This document shows positions 46,740-58,620 of a stretch of 64,000 nt of DNA, one piece after another (positions within the stretch are counted from its first letter, which is position 1; every line of letters starts with the position of its first letter). Source of the stretch: Rhyacophila brunnea (taxonomy: Eukaryota; Arthropoda; Insecta; Trichoptera; Rhyacophilidae); contig JAGYXB010001000.1 in assembly GCA_022495005.1 (NCBI GenBank), positions 868,001 through 932,000 of the forward strand. Direction: 5' to 3'. The notes under the pieces were generated by a model. That model saw only the letters and a program-made list of their open reading frames with translations. It was not told the DNA's origin and searched no databases. The position numbers and the translations under genes are program-made.

Positions 46740-47135
46740 CCATCGTGTATAAAGATGGAGTCTAAATATGTGAAAATAAGGCAAAAAAAGGACCACTAAT
46801 TTTCATACATACAAATTCAATAAAAATTATGCAACATGCTGGCATTTTCTTTCATACAAAAATGGCACTTATGTCAAATGGGAATTTGCTTCAGTGAAAC
46901 AACAGAAGGCCATCTGGAAGGAGATTCAACATCTTTGGATTAAACCATACATTTTCAGTCAAAATTTATTCAGACTTGTGAAATAGGTTTAGTACCTATA
47001 ACAAAATTGATACTGACAGCTGATTAGTGCTCAATTTTGCCCTCCAAACTGTCTATTGATCAATTCTGTTGGTGATTCTTGAATAGGAAATGGTTCATTT
47101 ATAATAATACTGCCTCGATCACGGGGAAATAATTA

Positions 47136-47603
47136 CAGTGGAACCCCGATTTTACGTGCCCGGGATTTATGTTTGCCCGCTATTTACATGTAGTATCTGC
47201 AGTCCCATTTTATTTTTTATATTTTTAATTTCTCCTACAACCCTTTGTGGCTACAACGGCCCCTTGTGTTTTACGAGAAATGTATGTTGGCCATTTGCTC
47301 AAACTATTAGGTCCATTCTCTGGGTAAATTGGGGATCTTGGCAGTTTTGGGATTCAATACTGAGACGCACGACTTTATAAACCAGTTTTATAGAATACAA
47401 AATTTAATGAAACGCATGCCAATCATTGGAAAGAATAGCAAACGAATATGTGCATTTATATTTATGTTGACATATGCGCCAAACCGATATGTATGATTTC
47501 AACAAAATATAAATTAAATTTTTCAATACACCAACTTACGTTTACCCTCCATTTACATTTTTTTTGTTAAGCCCTTCAAAAACGTAAAAATGGGGTTTCA
47601 TTG
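47136..47603. mobile_element. Tigger-like MITE, 90 bp before TMEM107 exon 2
   Basis: Ends CAGTGGAACCCCGATTTTAC and GTAAAAATGGGGTTTCATTG, flanked by TA (47134-47135 and 47604-47605). A degraded SINE-A body (ACGAGAAATG, TTGCTCAAACTATTAGGTCC) lies at about 47255-47380. Confidence 0.75.
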
Positions 47604-47692
47604 TAGATATCATTTTTATTTCATGAATTTTATTATAACAGAATGTAATTATTGCTTGGGTAATCAGTTGTTTGTGAATGTTGTATTTCCAG

Positions 47693-47793
47693 GTTGTTGT
47701 TAGGGTTAAGTTCGGCATTCGTTTTCATATGTCTTGAGCTAATAACATTCCTGACCGGGTTCACCTTGTTTGCACCTACCAACGCCCTCATTT
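47693..47793 (+). CDS. TMEM107: TMEM107 exon 2 (second membrane segment)
   Basis: 101-bp exon between a TTTCCAG acceptor and a GTATCC donor. Its first base completes the Gln codon split with exon 1, and its last base starts a Ser codon finished by exon 3. The 33 whole codons encode LLLGLSSAFVFICLELITFL and then TGFTLFAPTNALI, residues 51-83. These align with the second transmembrane helix and following loop of vertebrate TMEM107, including the conserved Glu within the helix and the FL-G motif. A Tigger-like MITE ends only about 90 bp upstream of the acceptor. Phase agreement on both sides and no internal stop make this a solid call. Confidence 0.93.
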
Positions 47794-48183
47794 GTATCCT
47801 TTCACCGCTTGCCGATTCTACTAATCTAGATTATAATCGTTCATTTAAAAAATGGCGGCCATTTGCTGTCACTCAGAATGTTGAAACTAAAAATGATGAT
47901 GGCTATGAAATTGGATATTCCATCAGCCACGCGGGGACAAAGAGACTTGAATGGCCACTATGATTTAGTATTGCAAATCACTATTTTTGATACAGACTTC
48001 ATTTTGAATTAAATTTTTCGGTTATTTTAAGAAAGCACTTCATATAGCACATTTACGCATACAAATGACATGACAAGATGCCGACAAGTACATTAATACT
48101 ATTATCTCTATGTACCTAATGATTTTCACACATATGAAAAAAATATATGTTCATATTTAACAATTTAAAGGGTTATTCAAGTT

Positions 48184-48466
48184 CTGTGGGTCTATTATAC
48201 ACAAGGCGGCTATCGGCAGCTATTGACGATAGTTTATCATATGTATTAAGATATAGGATCATATTATGTATTGAGGCAGTTAATTGTTACAATAAGTAAT
48301 CTAAACTATCAAAAAGTGCTTTGTTTTAACAGCCCCTCTCTTGGCTGTATTAACTTTTACAGCGAGATGGACAGTTTTGGCAGTTTAGTTTAGACGGCTA
48401 ACTTATTGTAACAATTATAATACCTTCGATAGCCGCTGATAGTTTGTGTATAGAATAGACCCACTG
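48184..48466. mobile_element. hAT MITE (GTGGGTCTATT ends), copy 1
   Basis: TGTGGGTCTATTATACACAA at left; TTGTGTATAGAATAGACCCA at right. Internal TCTCTTGGCT and TTACAGCGAGAT strings are shared with 51895-51985. Confidence 0.65.
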
Positions 48467-48810
48467 GTATAAATTTGTTTTTAAAATGAAATACATATTG
48501 TGTCTTTGCAATTATACATGGAACACAATATCATTCAAATGACCTCCCCGGGTCTTCTGGCAGCTCACAATCTGCTTACGTCAATTTTCATTGATTTTTT
48601 CACACATTTCAGCCAAAACGTTACGAATGTTGTCAATGAGACATGGCAATAGACTTCACCACACCCGTGGAAAAATTGTCAGTTACATTTTAAACATAAA
48701 TTTACATTCTAATTAAAATACGGGCAGATAATGCTTCACTTTATTTGCCATCTACTCTTTTTGGGTACACGGAAGAATCTCCGCTTTGCATGGCTAGCAA
48801 GGCATCTACA

Positions 48811-50125
48811 GTAGAACCTTGATTATTCGGAAAGTAGGGCGGATAATCGAAAAAAAATCATTATTGTTAAGGAACGGAGAGTACATTTTACATTAGCAAT
48901 TTTTAACATATCTTCTATTTTAAATTAGAAATTCAATTACCTACCTATTAATTTTTGCTTGAAAGTAGCTGTCCTTTTCGAAGCAGCCAAATCATGAATA
49001 CTTTTAAAACATATTGCTAAGTACACACGCATGTTCTTGCTCGATGGTTTTACACTCATTTGAACATGTCTCAACGTGGGTACCATCTCACTCGATGCTT
49101 TTTTGTTCGATATCGAGCAAACGGCTTGATATGAAAAAGATTCAAGGTCCGTAATTCTTGCTCGATGCTCGACAGAAATTCGCTTAAGCATGACTCAACG
49201 TGTGCGCTTTAACTGAGCGTCTTGTGTCGAGCTGCTCGAGCGTGTGGACGCATTGACGAGCATGCTTCGAAGTCAACATGTTAGATCGAGCGAAACCGTC
49301 GAGCAAGAACGTGCGTGGGTACTAGGCTTATAAGTTGTCTTGAGTTACATTCTTCTAGGCTCTCAAACCATTTCATGGCGGCATCTAAGCATTGAAAAGC
49401 TTCAGAATGTGTACCACCAATATTTCCCCCCACGGCAATCTCCTCTTTGTCTTTTTGATCTTGTTCCTCTGAGGTAGATATTTTCTTAATTATTTCCTCA
49501 TCGTTCAAAATTTTGAATCTAGGATCGTTCGCATCCCAATTTAATGAAATTTGTACCCTGGTGCAATATATCAGCATTATAGATAAACTCTTCATTGTAT
49601 TCTTCTTTTTCTAAAAACACCTTTAACATGACATGACATTGTCTATAAAAGTGTTTGCTGAAGGTATGTCAGCTGAAAGCTTATTGCCGTGAATTTCCAC
49701 ATCTCTAATACCATGTCGCCCTTTAAATTTTCGATCCAACCCGAACTTGTTTTGAAGTTTCAATCTCCATTCGATCTTGTGTTAAAAAAATCTCGCTTTT
49801 TCACATAATAATGGACCATATTTTATATTGGCTGTCCAGATGATCGCTTTTGAATGAAACATATCAAAGTACACACTTTGACTTCTTCATTTTGTGATTT
49901 TTTCATGACCTTTCGCTCTAAGCTGCCATCCTCGGACATTGTTCAATTCGTAAAATGTGTAATTTCTTCAGTTTTTTTTTTTTTTTTTTATATTAGATCG
50001 TTGAGGTGCCTACGCCATATTTATAAGACAAAAATGTCCTGAGTCACGTCTTTTCAAAACATTGAATATATCCACTTTATCTAATCTTTTAATAATAATA
50101 CAACACGTTTTCTTTTCGATGGCAT
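48811..50125 (-). pseudogene. pogo/Tigger transposase relic
   Basis: Minus strand. N-terminus at 50125 reads MPSKRKRVVLLLKD, then in a shifted frame DKVDIFNVLKRRDSG and RSNIKKK. This is the CENP-B-type helix-turn-helix. Near 49580 EEYNEEFIYNAD meets the start of the DDE domain (YNADETGL), but the frame jumps to SLNWDANDPRFKILNDEEII, so the catalytic core is deleted. HSEAFQCLDAAMKWFESLEE and NSRQLISL follow, then a MITE, then the tail KSIHDLAASKRTATFKQKLI. A Tigger-like TIR, CAGTAGAACCTTGATTATTC, lies at 48811. Dead. Confidence 0.85.
49019..49325. mobile_element. 307-bp MITE inside the Tigger relic
   Basis: AGTACACACGCATGTTCTTG at left and CAAGAACGTGCGTGGGTACT at right form TIRs of about 32 bp. 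It is rich in CTCGATGCTCGA-type strings. It separates two in-order parts of the Tigger C-terminus. Confidence 0.8.
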
Positions 50126-50220
50126 ATCGATAATATTCAAAATAAATATTTGAATCGCGCAAATAAACGTTTCAGAAAATAACTTCTAATATTAATACTA
50201 TCGACCGAAGGTACTCAATG

Positions 50221-50401
50221 GAATTTAAATTCTAATGGATTTAAGTTTTGTACTGTTCCATTTGAGTAATTTTTTGCGACCCGGGTTTCACCTTTCGGCA
50301 TCTTCAGGGACTATGTGCACTCACCAAAAGGTAAAAACACACTAACGTAAAAATTACTCAAATGGAATAGTACAAAACTTAAATTCATTAGAATTTAAAC
50401 T
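50221..50401. mobile_element. 180-bp palindromic MITE
   Basis: Left arm with AGTTTTGTACTGTTCCATTT and right arm with AAATGGAATAGTACAAAACT, each about 52 bp. Related halves at 7862 and 52290-52335. Confidence 0.8.
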
Positions 50402-51221
50402 AACTTGTGTTTGTTTTTAATAGTCCACTGTATTAGTATTTTTTTTTTGTATCTACCCTGTCCCACAATCGGGAGGATTTTCATATTTATGAATTTAATC
50501 GAGCTTTGATTAGGTTACATTAACCCATTCACAATAATGCACGGGTTATAAGCCTCACCGATGCATAATAATGATGGTGACTCATTGACTATTTGATATA
50601 TTTCCAGTAATTATAATTTAATTGCCTTATTTTAAAGAACCAATCTGGTTACACAGTACACATGTTTGATGTATGTTTATTAGGTAATGGAATAATATTA
50701 ATGTGAGGGGAATTCGAAAAACTAATTGAAACCAATGCTGAAGTAATTATCGCTTCAATTTGATATTCATATCTCGTAGTATGTGGATGGAAAATTCAAA
50801 GTCAATACGTTTGATGACAATTATTTTTTGACAATTTAGTGTTGTGAAGATTTTTAAATCGGCTGCTTCGGCAAGATGGTGTCTAAAATGATAGATCCTG
50901 CAGTTCGCAATGGTGTCGTCAAAAATTCTGTATGTACAACTGAGTAACTTTTTAAAATCTGATTGTTTCGTTTACGTTATTGTCATTTATACCGGAATTC
51001 AAACAAATATCTCGTGTGGAGAATAGGTGAGATGATTGTAATTCTAAACGTCCCAGCAATGTCTTTAAGAAACTTTCTGCTTCATAATACGAGAGTAGGA
51101 CAATTAGTGTTTTAATCAAAGTTGTTAAAAAAAACTGTTCTACTACACAGAGCCTAAATATATGAAATTGAGGCGGATAAAAAGGGCTTCGCTCTTACTG
51201 TACTTAAATATGACTATGCAT
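50402..51221. other. Intron 2 sequence, nothing recognised
   Basis: No supported feature. Confidence 0.4.
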
Positions 51222-51320
51222 CAGTGACGAAGGATGGAGGTAGACTGTTAAGATCCGACTTAAATAGTGCACACTACAATGTGTTTGTTGGTTTATAAAA
51301 TTCAATTAAACTTTGCCTAA
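51222..51320 (+). mobile_element. hAT-C left-end fragment
   Basis: CAGTGACGAAGGATGGAGG through AATAGTGCACACTA. Confidence 0.6.
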
Positions 51321-51759
51321 TCCTAAATTAAAATGTGTCCCTGACAATTATGTTTACTTTCTACAGGGGCTTACCTTTGTAATATATAATAATGTGTTAT
51401 AATGTTAAATTATTAACAAATAAAATAATCAGCATTGTCATAACTCATTGTATTAACAAGATATATAACAACACCTTGTTATGTTGTCTGAATTAATAAT
51501 TTTCCTATTTGAATATATTAACCACAATATATTATAATATAATATTAGTGGTATTGTGTCCATGACAGTCATTCTCAAACTATAAAACTTAAAGAATGAT
51601 TTTTAAAATAATATTAAAATTTAGCTTTAGAGAAAATAATTATGTTTTAATATACTTTGGTAAATGGTGAAAGACTAAAATCAATATGACAAGTTTCTAT
51701 GAATATTTTATTGGCGTAATCAGTTGGAAGAACTCAAATAAATTTTTAATTAACTATTT

Positions 51760-51860
51760 TTTTTATTCAACAAATAATTCACAGTATTTAAGAATGTTAC
51801 ATTCTAAGATTACAATTTAAGTTAAAGATTTAAGAATGTTACATTCTTAGATAAACAATT
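51760..51860 (-). mobile_element. SINE-B 3' tail fragments
   Basis: Complement of the tail AGAATGTAACATTCTTAAA and TGTGAATTATTTGTTGAATA; the AAGAATGTTACATTCT unit appears twice. Confidence 0.5.
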
Positions 51861-52671
51861 ACAATAAGATAGTTGTAATTGTTACAATAAGTGCTGTTTT
51901 AACAGCACCTCTCTTGGCTATGCTAAATTTTACAGCGAGATAGACAGTTTTGATTGTTTAGAGGGCTAACTTATTGTAATTATTACAATTAGTGCTAATA
52001 CTTCAATACAAACTTACCCTAGATAGCAGAAATAGCGGCCGAAAGTAGTCTTGTGTATAGAATAGATGTGCTAGTGGATTTAGGAATCATCCAGACTGCA
52101 ATCTGTGCAATACTTATTATGCACAACTTTTCTTTTAACCGTTATCTCAAATTCCGTCAATATTGGCTCCAACTTTCTGTAATTATTTTGAATCAATGTA
52201 TTATTAATAGGTACTTATCTTGATTCATAGAGTGCGTCAGGATCTCATATTTGATTTTAAAATATTTTTCTGATGGGTTTGTTTCGGAGGTGGACCAAAG
52301 TACAAAACTCAAATCCATTTGAATTCAAATTATGTATATTCAATTGTGTGTATGCGCGTCACTATGTTTGAAAATCATTGATTTCAAATGCTAATTTGTA
52401 TCTGAATTTTTTGCGAGAGTTGTATGGTTTCTCTTTGATAATTTTAAACGTCAGAATGTCAGTGCGGTTTTGTTTTTATCACGGGTGACCTGTCACTTCA
52501 ACAACGATGGTTTGAATACAAATTATATTGTTTCTAGAACTAATTGCAATTTAACGATTAGCACCTTGATTTAAGAGGGAAGATATAGAATTATAACATT
52601 TAGTTCCAATGTGTTCTAATCAGTTCGCGGGAAATTGATCGCAGTCAATAAACTACATTATATTTTGATAT

Positions 52672-52841
52672 CAGTGGGTCAATTCTGTACTTATCGACCT
52701 CTGAAGTGCAAGACAACAATTACAATTACAATTGTAATTGGTACAATAAGTGCTAATACTTTGATACAAACCTACCCTAAGTTTGATAATATCTATCACT
52801 TTATCACTTTAGTGGTCGATAAGTATAGAATAGACCCGCAG
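52672..52841. mobile_element. hAT MITE (GTGGGTC ends), copy 2
   Basis: CAGTGGGTCAATTCTGTACT at left; AGTATAGAATAGACCCGCAG at right; GATAAGT/ACTTATC continue the TIR. A further eroded right half ends near 52072. Confidence 0.6.
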
Positions 52842-52954
52842 AAATTGTTTATCATTTTTTTTTGTTTACTTTATGGTTGCTGCAGTATTCACAAGAAATA
52901 TTCACTGGTTATACTCATTCAATTGGACAAGTTTGTGTGGAAGCGACTATGTCT

Positions 52955-53085
52955 ATGTGAAATTTACCAATTTTTTCTTCTCCTTTCAATGTGCTCTCAA
53001 TTCGAGCCTCAGCCTTCATCATCGCTTTCCTCCAGCTGGAGTGATCCTCTGCCGCACCTCTCCAGTTTTTAACGTTGAGAACGGC
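52955..53085 (-). mobile_element. LINE C-terminal fragment
   Basis: Minus strand reads NWRGAAEDHSSWRKAMMKAE and ARIESTLKGEE, like the last residues of RTE-type LINE proteins. Short. Confidence 0.45.
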
Positions 53086-53647
53086 TCATGCTAACCATTA
53101 TTACTAATTATTCAGAGGGTTTAAATCGACTCGTTTCTCATTTACCCATATATGTATTTTGGTTATTTTGTGAGTTAGTCGTGCACTAACCTTATTTTGA
53201 TTGCTCCACTAAAATTAAAATATCTTGCGTGTTTTGTAGCATGCTGTGAAGTTATCTACATATTATTACCATTTGTGTTAATGTTTTTTTTTTTTGCAAT
53301 AATATAATTTCTTTATAATATAACTCAATAGTACTGTCTGACAAGATCTCGTCAATAACTGGAAGTCGCTGTAGTCGCATACAGAAGACTTCTCAGTGAC
53401 ATATCTGTCATGGCGGCAACGCGTGTTTAAATAATGTATCGGCTCTCTTTTTAGATGCGACTTCTTTTCTTCTTTCCAGTAAACCAAAAGTTTACTAATA
53501 ATAATTTTAATATCACTCCTTATCGTTTTACATATATTTTTATTATAAAAAGCATCAAATTACATAAATTGATAGATCCGTACACCACAAAAGCGTAAAA
53601 TGAAATGATGAATTTAGGGGCGTTCCTCATTTGAAACAGAAATACGA

Positions 53648-54039
53648 TTAAGAGCCGAGCCACACCGGGCGACTCTGGTCTCCTCGGGCGACTTGCCGGC
53701 GACCAGAGAGGCAGCCAATAATAAAAATAATAATGAATGTACACGCAAGTATGGAAAAAATACGTTCTCTCCGCAGCGTGGCTGCCCGCGACTAATCGCC
53801 CAGTGTGGCAGCACTCAATACATAGCTATATGTTTTCATACATCGCTACCGGTCGCCCGACCAGAGAGACCGCAAGACCAGACCGAGCGCAAGAACGAGA
53901 TTTTACTGATCGCTCGACTTTATTGCTTGCGCGACTACTGGGCGACCAGGTGTGGCATGGTCCATATAACTGCATGCATCGGTCCGGTCTCGGTGACTGG
54001 TCTCGAGACCAGAGTCGCCCGGTGTTGCTCGACTCTTAA
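53648..54039. mobile_element. GC-rich 392-bp MITE with TTAA at both ends
   Basis: TTAAGAGCCGAGCCACACCG at left; CGGTGTTGCTCGACTCTTAA at right; TIR of about 38 bp continuing through GGCGACTCTGGTCTC. Many GGCGACC strings inside. Open frames here are by-products of the high GC. Confidence 0.85.
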
Positions 54040-55457
54040 CTGCATAGGAGGGGCTTGTTAGTTCACAGTTTTAACACGTAGACAAGAAGTTCTTGTTCGA
54101 CAATAGATACTGACCATATTCCATGTTATCCAAATTTTGCGTATGCATATACAGTAATCTTTCTTTATCATTTATGGCATGTCACTATCAGCAAAAATTG
54201 CAGTTTTAAGTTAAGTACCTATGCCATTGGTTACAAAAAAAATACCTATATATTTATTTTAAACCCAACACAAATAAGTGATGTGATATAACTTTATCAC
54301 TAAAAAAATTTTTTAAACCTAATATTTCATTCGCCTTTAAACTTTTGTTGATAGTGACTTTGTCTTGAATGGTGATGAATTAAATTTTATTGAAATTCGA
54401 CGGCATACTTTCAAACTACATTTTCGTGAAACTTACATTTTTGTCGCTGCGTCATGTCGTAAGTATGTATAAATGTTCTATTCGAAGTGTAACCCTACGA
54501 GACTTTTTGCTCATCGAAATAAAGCTGTTTAACTTTAAAACGCTCGACATTAACGTCACTGACATTGGCATTAACGCATCACCTGCAGCCCGTCATCTCA
54601 TTTATTGTGGCCCACCAACAAATTTGTAAAAAAAAATTTAGCATATTCTAATAATTAACCTGACTAAGATGTTCATCGTAACCGTTAATTGAGCCTATTA
54701 GTATCAAAGTCGATTACCTTCACATTCCATCATTTTGACATAATTGCAAAAAAAACCGTATATAAAATATTTTCTTTTTGCAAACATATTAGAAAAATAA
54801 AATGTCCTTAATAATAAAGTTAATAATAAAATCGTGTTTAAAGTTGGTCGAAAAATATAACAAAATGGTGGCTGATGGATAATATATATATAAGTGATTT
54901 TGTCATCAACCTCCATTTAGTACTATTTTACTAACAAACAAAGCTGGATTTGTTATAATATTATGAATACTTAAACATGAACAATGGAAAATTACTTAAA
55001 AAATAAGAAAAAGAAAAACATTAACAAAAAAAAGGAAAGGAAAAATGGAGGTAATCAACTTTGGAACCTTTAGCGTGAATTATGGCTTTTAAAATTTATT
55101 GTGCTGTTTTATAATTATATAGATATACATTGTAGTGTAGAGTTATATTGCCATGATGCGTGGCGCATACATTAATGAATGCGGGTTTAAAAATTATATA
55201 GTATATAAGCTTCCATTCCGCTTCAAAGATGGCATATGTTCGAGACACCGAAAGCATGAGGACCATTGCCATATGAATAAACAACCATGGTGCACTATCA
55301 CAATTGCTTAATACCATTAAAAAGAAATTGCACTATTTAATTTTAAATAATACTATGTCTAGATTCAGGAAAGGATATACCTATCAGTGGTGAAGACTGC
55401 CTTTGGACGGAGGTACATAAACGTTCTTTTATGTATGTATATTTTGAAGTTTTCGAG
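54040..55457. other. AT-rich intron 2 sequence, nothing recognised
   Basis: No supported feature. Confidence 0.4.
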
Positions 55458-55837
55458 TTAAGGCTATACTTCAGTTGAGGCATGGTCTAAAAAGATCGTG
55501 GCTAGGCTATACACGGATTGCGGGTCGAGGATGCAAATGACGCATGCCGACCGAAATATAATTCGTCATATAAATCCAACATGCGTCCATTTAATGTTCT
55601 GTTTATTCTATTAATAACAATAATAATATATTCATTGACATGTTTTCTTTTTAAAGTAAATGGGTAAGGTGTTTAGTCATCTTTCCACGATTTCAGAATT
55701 ATTACCCCCGTCGCTATCACGAAAAAAAATGACGTTATTTACACCTCGACTTTCGTTCTCAGACTGCCAGCGAGGCCAAAATTTCGCCGCGCCTATAGTT
55801 GAAAATTATTTGCCGTTTCACTGAAGTATTGCCTTAA
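55458..55837 (+). mobile_element. TTAA-type MITE, tandem copy A
   Basis: Starts TTAAGGCTATACTTCAGT and ends ACTGAAGTATTGCCTTAA (18-bp TIR). Core with GGTCTAAAAAGATCGTGG. Confidence 0.85.
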
Positions 55838-56216
55838 GGCCATGCATTAGTTGAGGCACGGTCTAAAAAGATCGTTGCTAGGCGATGTGCGGATTGCGGG
55901 TCGCGGGTGAAAATGACGCCTGTCAAACGAAATATTATTTCTCATATAAATCCAACATACGTCCATTTTATGTTCTGTTTATTATTCCATTAGTATCAAT
56001 AATAATATATTCATTGACATGTTTGCTTTTTAAAGTAAATGGGTAAAGTTTTTAGTCATCTTTACACGATTTTAGAATTAATTGGCCCGTCGCCATCACC
56101 CAGCAAAGTGACGTGCGTCCGAATCCACGTTCTCTCAAGGAATGCGAAGCAAGTACAAATTTTCGTCGCGCGTACAGTTGAACATTATTTGGCGTTTCAC
56201 TGATGCGTCACCTTAA
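55834..56216 (+). mobile_element. TTAA-type MITE, tandem copy B
   Basis: Starts at the TTAA that ends copy A and ends CTGATGCGTCACCTTAA. Same orientation and core as copy A with many substitutions. Confidence 0.85.
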
Positions 56217-56317
56217 GTCGAATATGGTGTAGCAAATTGCCAGGTGTTAACTATTGTTACAATTGTGAAATTCTGAAGCACTATTATGGTTTAACTAAAT
56301 AATTGTTTGACCTAAAC

Positions 56318-57090
56318 CAGGGGTCGGCAAACTCTTGGACCAAAAGAGCCAAATATGAGTATCACAACGGTTAAAACATTTTTCGAGAGCCATACATGCA
56401 TTTTTATAAAAGAAAAAAGACGATTTTGCGAATAAAACTAACGGAAATATAAGTTTTTTATTGTTGAAATTATAAATATATTTTTTACAGAAAATGAGTT
56501 ACATAAGATTTTCAAACAGTCCTTGAAACTAATGTGAACAATGACCTTCCTTGCATTTCTATGTAACTTATAGTTTTTAATTTCAGGCGCGACTCCAAAT
56601 TCTCATCGGTTATTTGGCTTCTCTAAATGCTATTTATATTGTTCATGTTTGAAAACGATTGTTCACATACATATCATGTACCTATCTCGAATATGAGTTC
56701 GGTAAGCTATACCATGCATTAAAAATCGTAGATCTACCTTATTATTTAGATCTTTTAGAGCGCTCCGCTGTGTTGTGAAATTAAATTGCATTTTTCTCTT
56801 TCCAAATCCTCAATTTTGGTGGCAAGACCTACAAATTTGGAGCTCCATAACTCTTTGCTTGTTAAATCCACCAAAAAAATGTATTTGAAAAGTGCAATCA
56901 ATCGTCAATCAATCAAGTGCAAGTCAATATGAAATGGAGAAAAATTTAATTTTTCGACTTTTGCAATGGGCGGATTTAAAACAACAACAATTATACCTTT
57001 TTTTGTAAAAATTGGGAATTTGTCAAAGAGCCGCACGCCAACACCCAAAGAGCCGCATGTGGCTCGCGAACTGTGGTTCGCCGACCCCTG
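56318..57090. mobile_element. 773-bp hAT element (CAGGGGTCGGC ends)
   Basis: CAGGGGTCGGCAAAC at left; GTTCGCCGACCCCTG at right. Octamers ACCTAAAC (56310-56317) and ACTTAAAC (57091-57098) agree at 7 of 8. AAAGAGCC strings lie inside both ends. No transposase. Confidence 0.8.
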
Positions 57091-57098
57091 ACTTAAAC

Positions 57099-58380
57099 CA
57101 TTGATATACTACTGGATGAATCATATGCTTCTTAAAATGACGCCCGATTTTTAGCGACTCGGCCAGTGTTAAAACTTACTGATTTAATATCAGCGAACTT
57201 AACTTGATATAAGCTCACTTAATATTTGTCTCGAAAACGACCTGGCAATATTTATGAGTAAGCCCGATCTAGCTTGCATCTTACTCTAACTAATAGTCAG
57301 CGCATGACAACTTGCTCTGTCCGCTCAAACGGGAATTTTTGGTAGCTTGCAAGCTTTGGGTTGCAGCACCCTTAGGTTCACTATTCCAAGAACGCAAATT
57401 TAGTTTTACAGCCAGGGCTATACGGGTGAAATTCGGGAATCCATGTTAACGGTCTTAACGCATTATACCTACAAGGAAATATTATAGACGATATTCGTAA
57501 TATCTTCTTTGTGGTACATTTTTAAAATGACACTTGTATGGGAACTCCTCATCTAGTAGTATATCAATGACCTAAACCGACTAAGTTTCAGGATAAAATT
57601 CACAAATATATCGATGGAGGCGTTGCTAACCGCCGTCGCAAAACTCATTATCTTAGGGTAAACCATTTTTCAAGACAGTGGAGAAGGGAACAGGAGGAAA
57701 CACGCCACTTTTATCAAATACATCTAGAACCTAAATTCATATTTAAGTGATCATTTAATTTTGCTACCGTGCAGTAATGCTCCGCTGCCCATTCCATAGT
57801 GATTTATTTTATAACTGTGCTCAAGTTAAAATTGTATCCATGTAGTAAATGTTTTATTAAGATGACCGAAAGTCATTTGTATACACTATATACAGGTAAC
57901 CGTCGTTGATCGCGGGGGATACATTTTGGACATTGAAAAACAAAATAATTTTATGAAAAAATATCATTCATTTTGTTTCACGTTGCAAAAACGAATCTTT
58001 ATAGTATACCCTGCATGGCGATAATAATCGATCAAATAATCTGATCATACATGCAAAACTCCACTCATTGTGAATCCTAGGGGTGGGTCATCTTAAAACA
58101 AGTGCGGGGAAAAAATGTTATTAAAATTCAATCGCCCTATAACAAATTCCTATTTTCTGGGGTCGCGATGGTTTTCTCTATTATAGTAACACCTGGCAGT
58201 TTGTTTTATCGTATTTGGCTTTATCTCGAAAATTTCTGAATAAATGAAAATATATAATAAATGATTCGTGATTTACTTAGTGTACACAAATTACATATTA
58301 TCGTCGCCTCAATACTACAACTAGATAATTGTTTGATTGATTTTAACTGTTTTTGAGATAGCTATTGAATATGATGCCCA
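57099..58380. other. Intron 2 sequence, nothing firm
   Basis: ACAGGTAACCGTCGTTGATC at about 57893 may be a mariner-like end; no partner found. Confidence 0.35.
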
Positions 58381-58387
58381 CGAATAT

Positions 58388-58620
58388 ATCACCCACGGTG
58401 GCTGCGCGGTTTAAGCCTTGGACTATAAAGCTGTGGGTCCCAGGTTCGAATCCTGGGTTTGGCAAGTACACATATTGTTTTTCAATTTATGGACCTAATA
58501 GGTTGAGCAAGTGGCTGACACCCATTTCTTGTAAAAAACAGATTCTGTTAATACAAACCTCTACTCTGTGGAGGCCCATATGATCCTATTAGGATCGGAC
58601 ATGGTCGAAAGAAAAATAAT
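58388..58620 (+). mobile_element. SINE-A, full copy in TMEM107 intron 2
   Basis: A-box region TGGCTGCGCGG (58399), B box GGTTCGAATCC (58443), body, hairpins CCTCTACTCTGTGGAGG and GATCCTATTAGGATC, A-rich tail. Confidence 0.8.

Noticed and set aside
53693..54061. 122- and 100-codon frames
   Set aside because: They lie inside the GC-rich TTAA MITE, where few stop codons are expected; the peptides are just the TIR and GGCGACC repeats.
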